Shown here: one piece after another, positions 44,241 through 52,802 of the stretch | Position numbering within the stretch: position 1 is the first letter of the stretch | Layout: each line of letters begins with the position of its first letter | Source of the DNA: Micromonospora lutea | GTDB lineage: Bacteria; Actinomycetota; Actinomycetes; Mycobacteriales; Micromonosporaceae | Direction of reading: 5' to 3' | Length of the DNA: 64,000 nt | NCBI RefSeq assembly: GCF_016863535.1 | Contig: NZ_BOPB01000016.1 | Coordinates: 62,001 to 126,000, forward strand | Notes under the pieces: model-generated | Told to the model about the DNA's origin: nothing | What the model saw: the letters and a program-made list of their open reading frames with translations, nothing else | Database searches by the model: none | Translations under genes and position numbers: made by a program

Positions 44241-44633
44241 ATGGCACGCGTCAAGCGGGCTGTGAACGCCCAGAAGAAGCGCCGTACCCTGCTGGAGACC
44301 GCGAGCGGTTACCGTGGTCAGCGCTCCCGGCTGTACCGCAAGGCCAAGGAGCAGGTGCTGCACTCGATGCAGTACGCCTACCGGGACCGTCGTGACCGCA
44401 AGGGCGACTTCCGGCAGCTGTGGATCCAGCGGATCAACGCGGGTGCCCGCGCCAACGGGATGACCTACAACCGGCTGATCCAGGGCCTGCGCCTGGCCGG
44501 CATCGAGGTCGACCGCAAGATCCTGGCCGACCTGGCCGTCAACGACGCCGCCGCGTTCGCGGCGATCGTCGAGCTGGCCCGGGCCGCGGTGCAGGCCGAG
44601 GGCACCGGCGGCGCGCCGGCCCAGGCTGCCTGA
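44241..44633 (+). CDS. rplT: 50S ribosomal protein L20
   Basis: Assembly-initiating protein of the large subunit that binds 23S rRNA and in many bacteria also represses the infC operon. The 130-residue product starts MARVKRAVNAQKKRRTLLET, has ASGYRGQRSRLYRKAKEQVL, RKGDFRQLWIQRINAGAR and GIEVDRKILADLAV. It carries a short Ala/Gly-rich C-terminal extension (about 12 residues). AAGAAGGAG precedes the ATG. A strong terminator follows. Confidence 0.97.
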   Translation: MARVKRAVNAQKKRRTLLETASGYRGQRSRLYRKAKEQVLHSMQYAYRDRRDRKGDFRQLWIQRINAGARANGMTYNRLIQGLRLAGIEVDRKILADLAVNDAAAFAAIVELARAAVQAEGTGGAPAQAA

Positions 44634-44647
44634 GTCTCACCAGCGCA

Positions 44648-44682
44648 GCGAGGCGCCCCTCGGCAACCGGGGGGCGCCTCGC
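44648..44682 (+). terminator. terminator after rplT
   Basis: Stem GCGAGGCGCCCCTCGG / CCGGGGGGCGCCTCGC (16 pairs with one G-U) and a three-base loop, 15 bases after the rplT stop. It would reduce read-through into the methyltransferase. Confidence 0.75.
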
Positions 44683-44701
44683 GCGGGTGGCGGAGAACAT
44701 C

Positions 44702-45499
44702 ATGCTCTTCACACCGCGTACGCCCCGGGTGGTGGCCGCGCGCCGACTTCAGCGTCGCCGTGAGCGGGACGCCACCGGCCGGTTCCTGGCCGAGGGACCA
44801 CAGGCGGTCCGGGAGGCGCTGAGCCGTCCTCGCACCGTGCTGGAGCTGTTCGGCACCCCCGCCGCCCTCGATCGGTACGCCGAGCTGGCGACGGCCGCCG
44901 CCAGCAACGACATCCCCGTCTCCGAGGTGACCGACGACGCCCTCGCCGGGCTCGCCGAGACCGTCGCCCCGCAGGGGCTGGTCGCCGTCTGCCAGCACCT
45001 TGACGTCTCGTCGGCGGTGGCGTTGTCCCGAAGCCCCCGGCTGGTGGCCGTGCTGGCCGGGATCCGTGATCCGGGCAACGCCGGGACGGTGTTGCGTACC
45101 GCCGACGCGGCCGGTGCCACCGCGGTGATCTTCGCTGGTGACACCGTCGACCCGTACAACGGCAAGTGCGTCAGGTCGTCGGCGGGCAGCCTGTTCCACG
45201 TCGACGTGGTCCGGGAACCCGACCCGGTCGCGGTGCTCAGCGCGGCGCGGGCCGCCGGGCTGACCGTGCTCGCGGCCACCGGGCACGGCGAGGACGACCT
45301 GGACGCGTTGGTCGACGCCGGCCGACTGGCCGCACCGACCGCCTGGTTGTTCGGTTCCGAGGCGCACGGCCTGCCCGTCGAGCTGGCGGAGGCCGCCGAC
45401 GCCCGGGTCCGGGTGCCGCTGCACGGGCGAGCCGAGAGCCTGAACCTGGCTGCGGCGGCGGCCGTCTGCCTGTACGCTTCGGCCAGAGCGCAGCGCTGA
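44702..45499 (+). CDS. SpoU/TrmH-family RNA 2'-O-methyltransferase (TsnR-like)
   Basis: A 265-residue SPOUT enzyme. An N-terminal substrate-binding domain (RRLQRRRERDATGRFLAEGP ... VLELFGT) is followed by the knotted SAM domain with its three motifs: LVAVLAGIRDPGNAGTVLRT (about 122-141), WLFGSEAHGLP and VRVPLHGRAESLNLAAAAAV. It methylates a ribose in rRNA or tRNA; the gene between rplT and pheS is annotated tsnR in mycobacteria, but the target is not proven. I start at ATG 44702; GTG 44687 would add five residues. Confidence 0.9.
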   Translation: MLFTPRTPRVVAARRLQRRRERDATGRFLAEGPQAVREALSRPRTVLELFGTPAALDRYAELATAAASNDIPVSEVTDDALAGLAETVAPQGLVAVCQHLDVSSAVALSRSPRLVAVLAGIRDPGNAGTVLRTADAAGATAVIFAGDTVDPYNGKCVRSSAGSLFHVDVVREPDPVAVLSAARAAGLTVLAATGHGEDDLDALVDAGRLAAPTAWLFGSEAHGLPVELAEAADARVRVPLHGRAESLNLAAAAAVCLYASARAQR

Positions 45500-45509
45500 C
45501 CCTCAGGTC

Positions 45510-45635
45510 ATGTGCGCACGACAAGGGAGATGCGGCCCCGATGGTCAACGCACCACGGCGTTCGTTTAGCCAGCCCGCCGGTGTCGGCGGGCGGCGGGCC
45601 TGACCTGCTCTCCACGCGACTCCCACCGGCGGGCT
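45510..45635 (+). promoter_or_regulatory. attenuator-like leader upstream of pheS
   Basis: A 19-codon open frame (45510-45569, MCARQGRCGPDGQRTTAFV, with TTC as its next-to-last codon) ends just before a hairpin GCCCGCCG/CGGCGGGC (45573-45592). The left arm extended, AGCCCGCCGGTG (45572-45583), is also a perfect 12-bp complement of CACCGGCGGGCT (45624-45635), so two exclusive structures are possible. This resembles ribosome-mediated attenuation. Against it: only one Phe codon, a weak ribosome-binding site, and a separate -10 box closer to pheS. The peptide is hypothetical. Confidence 0.4.
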
Positions 45636-45655
45636 GCGGCACAGCCGCGCGTCCG

Positions 45656-45661
45656 TAGACT
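45656..45661 (+). promoter_or_regulatory. candidate pheS -10 box
   Basis: TAGACT, 52 bases before the pheS ATG. If used, the mRNA would start after the attenuator-like structure. Confidence 0.45.
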
Positions 45662-45713
45662 CGCCTAGCCGCCCGCGAGGGCTGGCGCCGTCGTGAGGGA
45701 GTGCCCGTACGCC

Positions 45714-46781
45714 ATGACTTACCGCAACGATCCGTACGACCCGAAGCAGGTAGCCCTGCTCGATCCGGCCGTCCTGGCCGAGGCCGTGACCGAGGCCGAG
45801 AAGGCGTTCGCCGCCGCCGGTGACCCCGACGCGCTGGCCGCCGTGCGTCCGGCGCATCTGGGGGACCGGGCCCCGGTCTCGCTGGCCCGCCGCGAGATCG
45901 GCGCGCTGCCACCGGCGGCCAAGGCCGACGCCGGTAAGCGGGTCAACGAGGCCCGCCGCACCATCGAGCAGGCGTACGCCGCCCGTGCCGAGGTGCTGGA
46001 GCGGGAGCAGGCCGAGCGGGTTCTGGTCGCCGAACGAGTCGACGTGACGCTGCCGTACGACCGGCATCCGCGTGGCTCCCGACACCCGATCACCGTGCTG
46101 ATGGAGCAGATCAGCGACCTGTTCATCGGGATGGGCTACGAGGTGGCCGAGGGGCCCGAGGTCGAGCTGGAGTGGACCAACTTCGACGCGCTGAACATCC
46201 CCGCCGACCATCCTGCTCGCGGGCTGATGGACACCTTCCACATCGCGCCGGAGGGCTCCGGCCTGGTGCTGCGTACCCACACCTCGCCGGTGCAGGCGCG
46301 CACGATGCTCACCCGCACCCCACCGATCTATGTGGTCGTCCCCGGCCGGGTCTACCGCACCGACGAGCTGGACGCCACCCACTCGCCGGTCTTCTACCAG
46401 GTGGAGGGCCTGGTGGTGGACAAGGGCATCACGATGGCACACCTGCGCGGCACCCTCGACCACTTCGCCCGGGCCATGTTCGGCGCGGGCGCGAAGACCC
46501 GGTTCCGGCCGCACTACTTCCCGTTCACCGAGCCGTCGGCCGAGTTCGACGTGTGGTTCCCGGAGCATCGCAAGGGGCCGCAGTGGGTCGAGTGGGGAGG
46601 CTGCGGCATGGTCAACCCACGGGTGCTGCGGGCGTGCGGCATCGACCCGGAGGTCTACTCCGGCTTCGCCTTCGGCATGGGCATCGACCGCACCGTGATG
46701 TTCCGGCACGGGGTGGGCGACATGCGGGACCTGGTCGAGGGCGACGTCCGGTTCACCCGGGCGTTCGGCCACGGGGCTTAG
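45714..46781 (+). CDS. pheS: phenylalanyl-tRNA synthetase alpha subunit
   Basis: Catalytic chain of the alpha2-beta2 class II synthetase. The 355-residue product has an N-terminal coiled-coil (AKADAGKRVNEARRTIEQAY) and class II motifs: motif 1 HPITVLMEQISDLFIGMGYE, FDALNIPADHPARGLMDTF, motif 2 RVYRTDELDATHSPVFYQVE, and motif 3 SGFAFGMGIDRTVMFRHGV. ATG 45714 was preferred over the in-frame GTG 45693, which lies next to the GAGGGAG site. pheT follows after 36 bases. Confidence 0.96.
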   Translation: MTYRNDPYDPKQVALLDPAVLAEAVTEAEKAFAAAGDPDALAAVRPAHLGDRAPVSLARREIGALPPAAKADAGKRVNEARRTIEQAYAARAEVLEREQAERVLVAERVDVTLPYDRHPRGSRHPITVLMEQISDLFIGMGYEVAEGPEVELEWTNFDALNIPADHPARGLMDTFHIAPEGSGLVLRTHTSPVQARTMLTRTPPIYVVVPGRVYRTDELDATHSPVFYQVEGLVVDKGITMAHLRGTLDHFARAMFGAGAKTRFRPHYFPFTEPSAEFDVWFPEHRKGPQWVEWGGCGMVNPRVLRACGIDPEVYSGFAFGMGIDRTVMFRHGVGDMRDLVEGDVRFTRAFGHGA

Positions 46782-46817
46782 TGCGGGCGCGAGTTACGGA
46801 GACGGTGGTTACAAGTC

Positions 46818-49394
46818 ATGCGAGTTTCTCTCAGTTGGCTGCGGGAGTACGTCGACCTTCCCGACCTGGCCGTTGACGAGCTGGAGCGGGCCCTGGTGGA
46901 CCTCGGCATCGAGGTCGAGTCCATCGTGGACCTTTCCGGCACGGTGACCGGGCAGTTGGTGGTCGGCGAGGTCCTGGAGATCGAGGAGCTGACCGGCTTC
47001 AAGAAGCCGATCCGGTTCTGCCGGGTGAACGTGGGCACCGCCAACGGCACCGGCGAACCGCAGGAGATCGTCTGCGGTGCCCGCAACTTCGCCCCCGGCG
47101 ACCGCGTCGTGGTGATCCTGCCCGGCGGGGTGCTGCCCGGTGGCTTCGCCATCGGGGCGCGCAGGACGTACGGGCGCAACTCCAACGGCATGATCTGCTC
47201 GGCGAAGGAACTGGGTCTGGGTGACGACCACTCCGGCATCCTGGTGCTGCCCGAGCACGTGGTGGCCGAGCCCGGCGACGAGGCCCGCCCGGTGATCGGC
47301 CTCAACGACATCATCATCGAGGTCGAGATCACCCCGGACCGGGGCTACCAGATGTCGCTGCGCGGGCTCGCCCGCGAGCTGGCGCACGCCCTCGGTCTCG
47401 ACTACTCCGACCGGGGCCGGGTGCCCGCGACGCCCGGCACGGCCGAGCCCGCGTACCCCGTCGAGGTGCGGGACCCGGTCGGCTGCGACCGGTTCGCGGC
47501 CCGGATGGTGCGCGGCGTCGATCCGGCGGCACAGACCCCGGACTGGATGCGGCAGCGGCTCACCGTCGCCGGCATCCGCAGCATCTCGCTGCCGGTCGAC
47601 ATCACCAACTACGTGATGCTCGAACTCGGTCAGCCGATGCACGCCTTCGACGCCGACCGGATCGCCGGCCCGCTGGTGGTGCGCCGGGCGGTACCGGGGG
47701 AGAAGCTGACCACGCTCGACGGGGTGACCCGTGCGCTCGCACCCGAGGACATGGTCATCTGCGATGCCGGGCTGCCGAACCCGCTCGCCGCCGAGGGTGA
47801 CGGCATGCCGATCTCGCTCGCTGCCGTGATGGGCGGGGAGACCAGCGAGGTCCTGCCGGGCACCGTCAACGTGCTGTTCGAGGCCGCGCACTGGGATCCG
47901 GCGATGGTCGGCCGCACCGCGCGCCGCCACAAGCTGTTCAGCGAGGCGGCGAAGCGGTGGGAGCGGGGCGTGGATCCGGCGCTGCCGCTGGTCGCCCTGG
48001 ACCGGGCCGTCGGGCTGCTCACCTCGTACGCGGGCGGCACGGTGAGCGACGAGGTGCTGGACATCGACCACGTCCGGCCGCGTACCCCGGTCACCCTGCC
48101 GGTCGACCTGCCCAGCCGGCGGGTCGGGGTGGACTACCCGCCGGCCCGGGTGGTCGCCCTGCTGGAGCAGGTCGGCTGCACCGTGACACGCGGCGCCGAC
48201 CGGCTGGCCGAGGATCCGGGCGAGACGGCGGTGGCCGCCGGTGGCAGTGAGACGCTCAGCGTCACCCCGCCGACCTGGCGGCCCGACCTGACCGACCCGG
48301 CGGACCTGATCGAGGAGGTGGTCCGCCTCGACGGGTACGACAAGGTGCCGTCGGTGCTGCCGACCGCGCCGCCCGGCCGGGGCCTGACCTGGCAGCAGCG
48401 CCGCAACCGGTCGGTGTCCCGCTCACTGGCCGAGCGCGGCTTCGTCGAGGTGCTGGCGCATCCGTTCGTCGCCACGGACCTGGCCGACCACCTCGGCCTG
48501 GCCGCCGACGACCCGCGCCGCCGGACGGTGCGGGTGGCCAACCCGCTGTCGGAGGAGGAGCCGCTGCTGCGCACCACGCTGCTCGGCCCACTGCTCGGTA
48601 TCGTCCGGCGCAACCTCGGCCGTGGGCTACGGGATCTGTCCCTCTACGAGATCGGCACGGTCTTCCACCCCCGGCCGGACGCCGGCAGCCCGCCCGCGAT
48701 GGGCGTGGACCGGCGTCCCACCGACGCGGAGTTCGCCGCCGCCGACGCGGTGGTTCCGCATCAGCCCCGGCACGTCGCCGTCGTGCTGACCGGCGACATC
48801 GAACCGGCCGGCTGGTGGGGGGACGGGCGGCCAGCGGGCTGGGCCGACGCCGTCGAGGCGGGCCGCGCGGTGCTCGCCGCCGCCGGGATACCCGACGAGC
48901 GGGTCGAGGTGCGGTCCACCGAGTACGCCCCCTGGCATCCGGGTCGCTGCGCGGAGCTGCTGGTCGACGGCACGGTGGTCGGTCACGCCGGTGAACTGCA
49001 CCCGCAGGTCGTGGCGACGCTGGAACTGCCGAAGCGCACCTGCGCCATGGAACTGGACCTGGACGTTCTGCCGTCGGCCCCGCCGGTGGGCGCGCCGACG
49101 GTGTCGACGTTCCCGCCGGCGCTGATCGACGTGGCGCTCGTGGTGGCCGATTCGGTGCCGGCGGCGCAGGTGCGCCAGGCGCTCGTCGAGGGCGCCGGTG
49201 AGCTGCTGGAGTCGGCCCGCCTGTTCGACGTGTACGCCTCGGAGCAACTCGGTGCCGGCCGCAGGTCGCTGGCCTACAAGCTCACCTTCCGCGCCCCGGA
49301 CCGGACGCTGACGGTCGAGGAGGCGGTGGCCGCCCGTGACGCCGCCGTCGCCCGCGCCGCCGACCGCTTCGGCGCCACCCTCCGCGGCGCCTGA
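46818..49394 (+). CDS. pheT: phenylalanyl-tRNA synthetase beta subunit
   Basis: Structural and editing chain of PheRS. The 858-residue product starts MRVSLSWLREYVDLPDLAVD, has the EMAP-like tRNA-binding domain (VVGEVLEIEEL ... VCGARNFAPGDRVVVILPGG), the B3/B4 editing domain (GCDRFAARMVRGV, DITNYVMLELGQPMHAFDAD), B5 (VGVDYPPARVVALLEQVGC), the pseudo-catalytic core (ERGFVEVLAHPFV) and the C-terminal anticodon-binding FDX-ACB domain (STFPPALIDVALVV, YKLTFRAPDRTLTVEE). All expected parts are present. Palindromic repeat A follows. Confidence 0.97.
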   Translation: MRVSLSWLREYVDLPDLAVDELERALVDLGIEVESIVDLSGTVTGQLVVGEVLEIEELTGFKKPIRFCRVNVGTANGTGEPQEIVCGARNFAPGDRVVVILPGGVLPGGFAIGARRTYGRNSNGMICSAKELGLGDDHSGILVLPEHVVAEPGDEARPVIGLNDIIIEVEITPDRGYQMSLRGLARELAHALGLDYSDRGRVPATPGTAEPAYPVEVRDPVGCDRFAARMVRGVDPAAQTPDWMRQRLTVAGIRSISLPVDITNYVMLELGQPMHAFDADRIAGPLVVRRAVPGEKLTTLDGVTRALAPEDMVICDAGLPNPLAAEGDGMPISLAAVMGGETSEVLPGTVNVLFEAAHWDPAMVGRTARRHKLFSEAAKRWERGVDPALPLVALDRAVGLLTSYAGGTVSDEVLDIDHVRPRTPVTLPVDLPSRRVGVDYPPARVVALLEQVGCTVTRGADRLAEDPGETAVAAGGSETLSVTPPTWRPDLTDPADLIEEVVRLDGYDKVPSVLPTAPPGRGLTWQQRRNRSVSRSLAERGFVEVLAHPFVATDLADHLGLAADDPRRRTVRVANPLSEEEPLLRTTLLGPLLGIVRRNLGRGLRDLSLYEIGTVFHPRPDAGSPPAMGVDRRPTDAEFAAADAVVPHQPRHVAVVLTGDIEPAGWWGDGRPAGWADAVEAGRAVLAAAGIPDERVEVRSTEYAPWHPGRCAELLVDGTVVGHAGELHPQVVATLELPKRTCAMELDLDVLPSAPPVGAPTVSTFPPALIDVALVVADSVPAAQVRQALVEGAGELLESARLFDVYASEQLGAGRRSLAYKLTFRAPDRTLTVEEAVAARDAAVARAADRFGATLRGA

Positions 49395-49398
49395 CGTG

Positions 49399-49480
49399 TA
49401 AGGAAGGGCGCCTTCTTAACGCCTGCTGTATAGGAAGGGCCCCCTGCTATCGCCTGAGGTAGAGGAGGGGGCCCTTCCTT
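49399..49480 (+). repeat. dispersed palindromic repeat, family A, copy 2 (about 2.5 units)
   Basis: Starts four bases after the pheT stop. Outer arms AAGGAAGGGC (49400-49409) and GCCCTTCCTT (49471-49480) are perfect inverses. Inside, a unit of 31-32 bases (AGGAAGGGC...CGCCTG.GGTA) occurs twice and a third start follows, so this copy holds one unit more than the copy at 5282-5335. It probably also ends pheT transcription. Confidence 0.85.
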
Positions 49481-49687
49481 CATGTCGTACGGGTGGGGGC
49501 GTAAAGGGTGGGCGTCGGGACGGGCGGCGTGCTGACGGTGGCGGTGTCGATGCGGTAGGTGGTGGGTCGGCCGAAAGGTCAGGACCGATGGCTGTTTGGT
49601 TACCCGCGAGTTACCTCTGAGCGGTTAGCCTGCTTGGATTCCGAGTGCCGTCACCCTCACCCCGCCACCCCCACGGGAGTCCCCCTC

Positions 49688-50890
49688 ATGTCCGATGACC
49701 CACCTGCCTCGGTCGACGTCTGCATAGTCGGTGGTTGTGGCCGGGTGGGCCTGCCACTGGGCATCGCCTTTGCCACCCGCGGGCTGTCCGTCGTGTTGTA
49801 CGACATCAACGCCGATGCCGTCGCGGGTGTCAACGCGGCGACCCTGCCCTTCGCCGAGCCCGGCGCGGCCGCTCCGCTGGCCGAGGCGGTGGCCGCCGGG
49901 CGGCTGCGCGCCACCACCGACCCGGCCTCCGTCGGTGCCTCGGAACATCTGATCGTCGTGGTCGGTACGCCGGTCGACGAGCACCTCAACCCGGATCTCG
50001 GTGCGGTGCCCCGCGCGTTGGAACGCTGCGCGGAGCACCTTCGTGACGGTCAACTGATCGTGCTGCGCAGCACCGTCTATCCCGGGGTCACCGCGCTGAC
50101 CGAGAAACTGCTGGCCGGCAAGGGCCTGCGTACGGACGTGGCATTCTGCCCGGAACGGATCGCCGAGGGCCGGGCGATGACCGAGTTGTTCACGTTGCCG
50201 CAGATCGTCGCCGCCCGGACCCCGGAGGCGCTGACGCGGGCGGAGAAGTTGTTCCGGCACCTGACCGACCAGATCGTCCCGCTCGAACCCGAGGAGGCCG
50301 AGCTGGCGAAGCTGTTCACCAACACCTGGCGGTACATCAAGTTCGCCACCGCGAACCAGTTCTGGATGATGGCCAACGACTTCGGGTTGGACTTCGCCCG
50401 GATCCGGCACGCCGTGGCGTACGACTACCCGCGCGCCGCGGACCTGCCGATGCCGGGTTTCGCGGCCGGGCCGTGCCTGTTCAAGGACACCATGCAGCTG
50501 GCCGCGTTCAACCGGAACAACTTCGTGCTCGGGCACTCGGCGATGCTGATCAACGAAGGGTTGCCGCTGTACCTGGTGTCCCGCCTGGAGGACCGGTTCG
50601 ACCTGGCCGACTCGACGGTGGGGATTCTCGGCATGGCCTTCAAGGGCGGCAGCGACGACCCCCGGGAGAGCCTGGCGTACAAGCTCCGCAAGATCCTGGC
50701 GTTGAAGACGCGGGAGACGTTGTGCACCGACCCGTACGTGCCCGACGAGCGTCTCGTCGACCTCGATGAGGTGCTGCGTCGGGCGGATCTGCTGGTCATC
50801 GCCGCACCGCACGAGCAGTACGCCCGCCTCGACACCGACAAACCGGTGATCGACATGTGGGGGCTGACTGGGCAGGGGGTGCGGGTGTGA
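49688..50890 (+). CDS. nucleotide-sugar dehydrogenase (UDP-glucose / UDP-ManNAc dehydrogenase family)
   Basis: NAD-dependent four-electron oxidation of a nucleotide sugar to its uronic acid. The 400-residue product has the N-terminal NAD site VCIVGGCGRVGLPLGIAFA, VVVGTPVDEH, the PGVTALTEKLL and CPERIAEGRAM segments, the catalytic Lys/Asn region NTWRYIKFATANQFW, the active-site Cys in GFAAGPCLFKDT (about residue 260), and the C-terminal GILGMAFKGGSDDPRESLAY. First gene of a three-gene sugar cassette; ATG 49688 lies about 290 bases after pheT. Its stop overlaps the GT2 gene. Confidence 0.88.
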   Translation: MSDDPPASVDVCIVGGCGRVGLPLGIAFATRGLSVVLYDINADAVAGVNAATLPFAEPGAAAPLAEAVAAGRLRATTDPASVGASEHLIVVVGTPVDEHLNPDLGAVPRALERCAEHLRDGQLIVLRSTVYPGVTALTEKLLAGKGLRTDVAFCPERIAEGRAMTELFTLPQIVAARTPEALTRAEKLFRHLTDQIVPLEPEEAELAKLFTNTWRYIKFATANQFWMMANDFGLDFARIRHAVAYDYPRAADLPMPGFAAGPCLFKDTMQLAAFNRNNFVLGHSAMLINEGLPLYLVSRLEDRFDLADSTVGILGMAFKGGSDDPRESLAYKLRKILALKTRETLCTDPYVPDERLVDLDEVLRRADLLVIAAPHEQYARLDTDKPVIDMWGLTGQGVRV

Positions 50891-51666
50891 ACCCCCGGGT
50901 CTCGGTGATCGTGCCGGTCTACAACGAGGGCGAGGCGATCGTCCGCTGCCTGGAGCGGATGCTGCGCGAGATGCTGCTGCCCGCCGAGGTGCTGATCGTG
51001 CACGACATGCCGGAGGACACCACGGTCCCGTACGTCGAACGGATCGCGCGTACCGATCCGAGGGTCCGGGCGGTGCTCAACACCTACGGCCGGGGTCCGG
51101 CCAACGCGATCCGGTTCGGCATCGACGCGGCGCTGGCACCGGTCGCGGTGGTGACGATGGCCGACGGATGTGACGATCCCCGCCAGATCGACGAACTGGC
51201 CCGGTTGGTGGACCGGGGGGTGGTGGTCGCCGCGGCCTCCCGCTACATGCCGGGTGGCCAGCAGGTCGGCGGGCCGAGGCTGAAGCGGATGATGTCGCGC
51301 TGGGCGGGCCGCAGCCTCTACACCTTCGCCCGGGTGGGTACCCGCGACGCCACCAACAGCTTCAAGGCGTACGACACGGCTTTCGTCCGGGAGGTCGGCA
51401 TCGAGTCCCGGACGGGCTTCGAGATCGGGCTGGAACTGACCGCGAAGGCTACCCGGCTGCGCCTGCCGGTGGCCGAGATCCCGACCATCTGGCTGGACCG
51501 GCCGCTCGGCGAGTCCCACTTCGACCTGGGCCGCTTCCTCCCCGGCTACCTGCGCTGGTACCTGTTCGCCTACGGTCGACGGCTGAGCCGGGAGAAGCTG
51601 ACCGCCCGGGTGCGGACGCCGGCCGTGCCGGTTCCGCGTGGCACCGAGTACGAGAAGACGGCATAG
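50887..51666 (+). CDS. family 2 glycosyltransferase (polyprenyl-phosphate sugar transferase-like)
   Basis: A 259-residue GT-A enzyme of the dolichol-phosphate-mannose-synthase type: VSVIVPVYNEGEAIVRCLER, VLIVHDMPEDTT, NTYGRGPANAIRFGIDAALA and the acidic VVTMADGCDDPRQ where the metal/UDP site falls, then ASRYMPGGQQVGGPRLKRMM. No membrane helix follows the catalytic domain. It probably transfers a sugar made by the flanking dehydrogenase and epimerase to a lipid carrier. GTG 50887 overlaps the dehydrogenase stop. Confidence 0.85.
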   Translation: MNPRVSVIVPVYNEGEAIVRCLERMLREMLLPAEVLIVHDMPEDTTVPYVERIARTDPRVRAVLNTYGRGPANAIRFGIDAALAPVAVVTMADGCDDPRQIDELARLVDRGVVVAAASRYMPGGQQVGGPRLKRMMSRWAGRSLYTFARVGTRDATNSFKAYDTAFVREVGIESRTGFEIGLELTAKATRLRLPVAEIPTIWLDRPLGESHFDLGRFLPGYLRWYLFAYGRRLSREKLTARVRTPAVPVPRGTEYEKTA

Positions 51667-51674
51667 GAGCGTAC

Positions 51675-52700
51675 GTGGCGAAGGTCCTGGTAACTGGTTC
51701 GGCCGGCTTCATCGGCGGCTATGTCGTCGCGGAGTTGCTGGAGCGGGGCCACGAGGTGGTGGGTGTCGACAACTTCTCGAAGTACGGCCCGGTCTCCCAC
51801 AGCCACGAGGGGCACCCCCGGTTCCGGTTCGTCGAGGGCGACGCCCGCGACACCGATCTGCTGACCGAACTGCTCGACGGCTGCGACCACCTGGTCGCCG
51901 GTGCCGCGATGATCGGGGGGATCTCCTACTTCCACGCGTACGCCTACGACCTGCTCGCCACCAATGAGCGGATCATGGCGGCGACCTGCGACGCGGCGAT
52001 CCGGGCGCACCGCGACGGTCGACTGTCCAAGGTCACCTATCTCTCCTCCTCGATGGTGTTCGAGTCGACCGAGCACTGGCCCAGTCGGGAGGGCGACGAG
52101 CGGCGTGTCCCGCCGCCGCTGTCCTCGTACGGTTTCCAGAAGCTGGCCGTGGAGTACTACGCCCGGGCGGCCTGGGACCAGTACGGGCTGCCCTACACGA
52201 TCGTGCGGCCGTTCAACTGCGTCGGTGTGGGGGAGGGGCGGGCGCTGGGTCAGGCCGAGGTGCTCTCCGGCAACGTCAAGCTGGCCATGTCGCACGTGGT
52301 GCCCGACCTGGTGCAGAAGATCGTCAAGGGGCAGGATCCGCTGCACATCCTCGGCGAGGGTGACCAGGTGCGGCACTACACCTACGGCGGCGACCTGGCC
52401 CGGGGCATCGCGCTGGCCATCGAGCACCCGGCGGCCCGCAACGAGGACTTCAACCTCTCCACCGCCGAGTCGACCACCGTGCTGGAGCTGGCGGAGCTGA
52501 TCTGGCGCAAGATCAAGGGACCGGACGTGCCGTTCCGGCATGTCAGCGACGAACCCTTCCAGTACGACGTCCGCAAGCGCGTACCGGACACCACCAAGGC
52601 CGCCGAGGTGCTCGGCTTCACCGCCACCACGTCCCTGGACGAGATGCTCGACGAGGTCATTCCCTGGGTGACCCGAGCGGTCGCCGAGGGCCGCCTCTAG
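51675..52700 (+). CDS. NAD-dependent nucleotide-sugar epimerase/dehydratase (extended SDR)
   Basis: A 341-residue extended short-chain dehydrogenase: AKVLVTGSAGFIGGYVVAEL (GxxGxxG), VDNFSKYG, VEGDARDTDLL, LSSSMVFEST, and the catalytic SYGFQKLAVEYYARA (Tyr-x-x-x-Lys) after PPPLS. RPFNCVGVGE and HYTYGGDLARGIALA are typical of UDP-glucose/GlcNAc epimerases and dehydratases. The exact sugar cannot be told. It starts at GTG 51675, eight bases after the GT2 stop, and closes the cassette; the argC promoter follows. Confidence 0.87.
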   Translation: MAKVLVTGSAGFIGGYVVAELLERGHEVVGVDNFSKYGPVSHSHEGHPRFRFVEGDARDTDLLTELLDGCDHLVAGAAMIGGISYFHAYAYDLLATNERIMAATCDAAIRAHRDGRLSKVTYLSSSMVFESTEHWPSREGDERRVPPPLSSYGFQKLAVEYYARAAWDQYGLPYTIVRPFNCVGVGEGRALGQAEVLSGNVKLAMSHVVPDLVQKIVKGQDPLHILGEGDQVRHYTYGGDLARGIALAIEHPAARNEDFNLSTAESTTVLELAELIWRKIKGPDVPFRHVSDEPFQYDVRKRVPDTTKAAEVLGFTATTSLDEMLDEVIPWVTRAVAEGRL

Positions 52701-52715
52701 GGCGATCCCGATCGG

Positions 52716-52751
52716 ATTCATTAACATACGGCTTGCTGTATGAACTTGCAG
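52716..52751 (+). promoter_or_regulatory. candidate ArgR operator(s) in front of argC
   Basis: An AT-rich island of about 36 bases in a very GC-rich region. It holds ATTCATTAACATACG (52717-52730 area) and CTGTATGAACTTGCAG (52736-52751), the second resembling the ATG-NNC-TGCA core of actinobacterial ARG boxes. ArgR is encoded in the same cluster, so arginine-dependent repression here is likely. The exact box borders are a guess. Confidence 0.5.
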
Positions 52752-52802
52752 ATCGAGGTGTGTGCCTGTTAGCCTTCTCTGCATAGTCATGCGGAGGTGG
52801 GT

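Noticed and set aside
49559..49687. Upstream extension of the nucleotide-sugar dehydrogenase
   Set aside because: The frame is open but its product has no family similarity; ATG 49688 gives the NAD-binding start at the normal distance.
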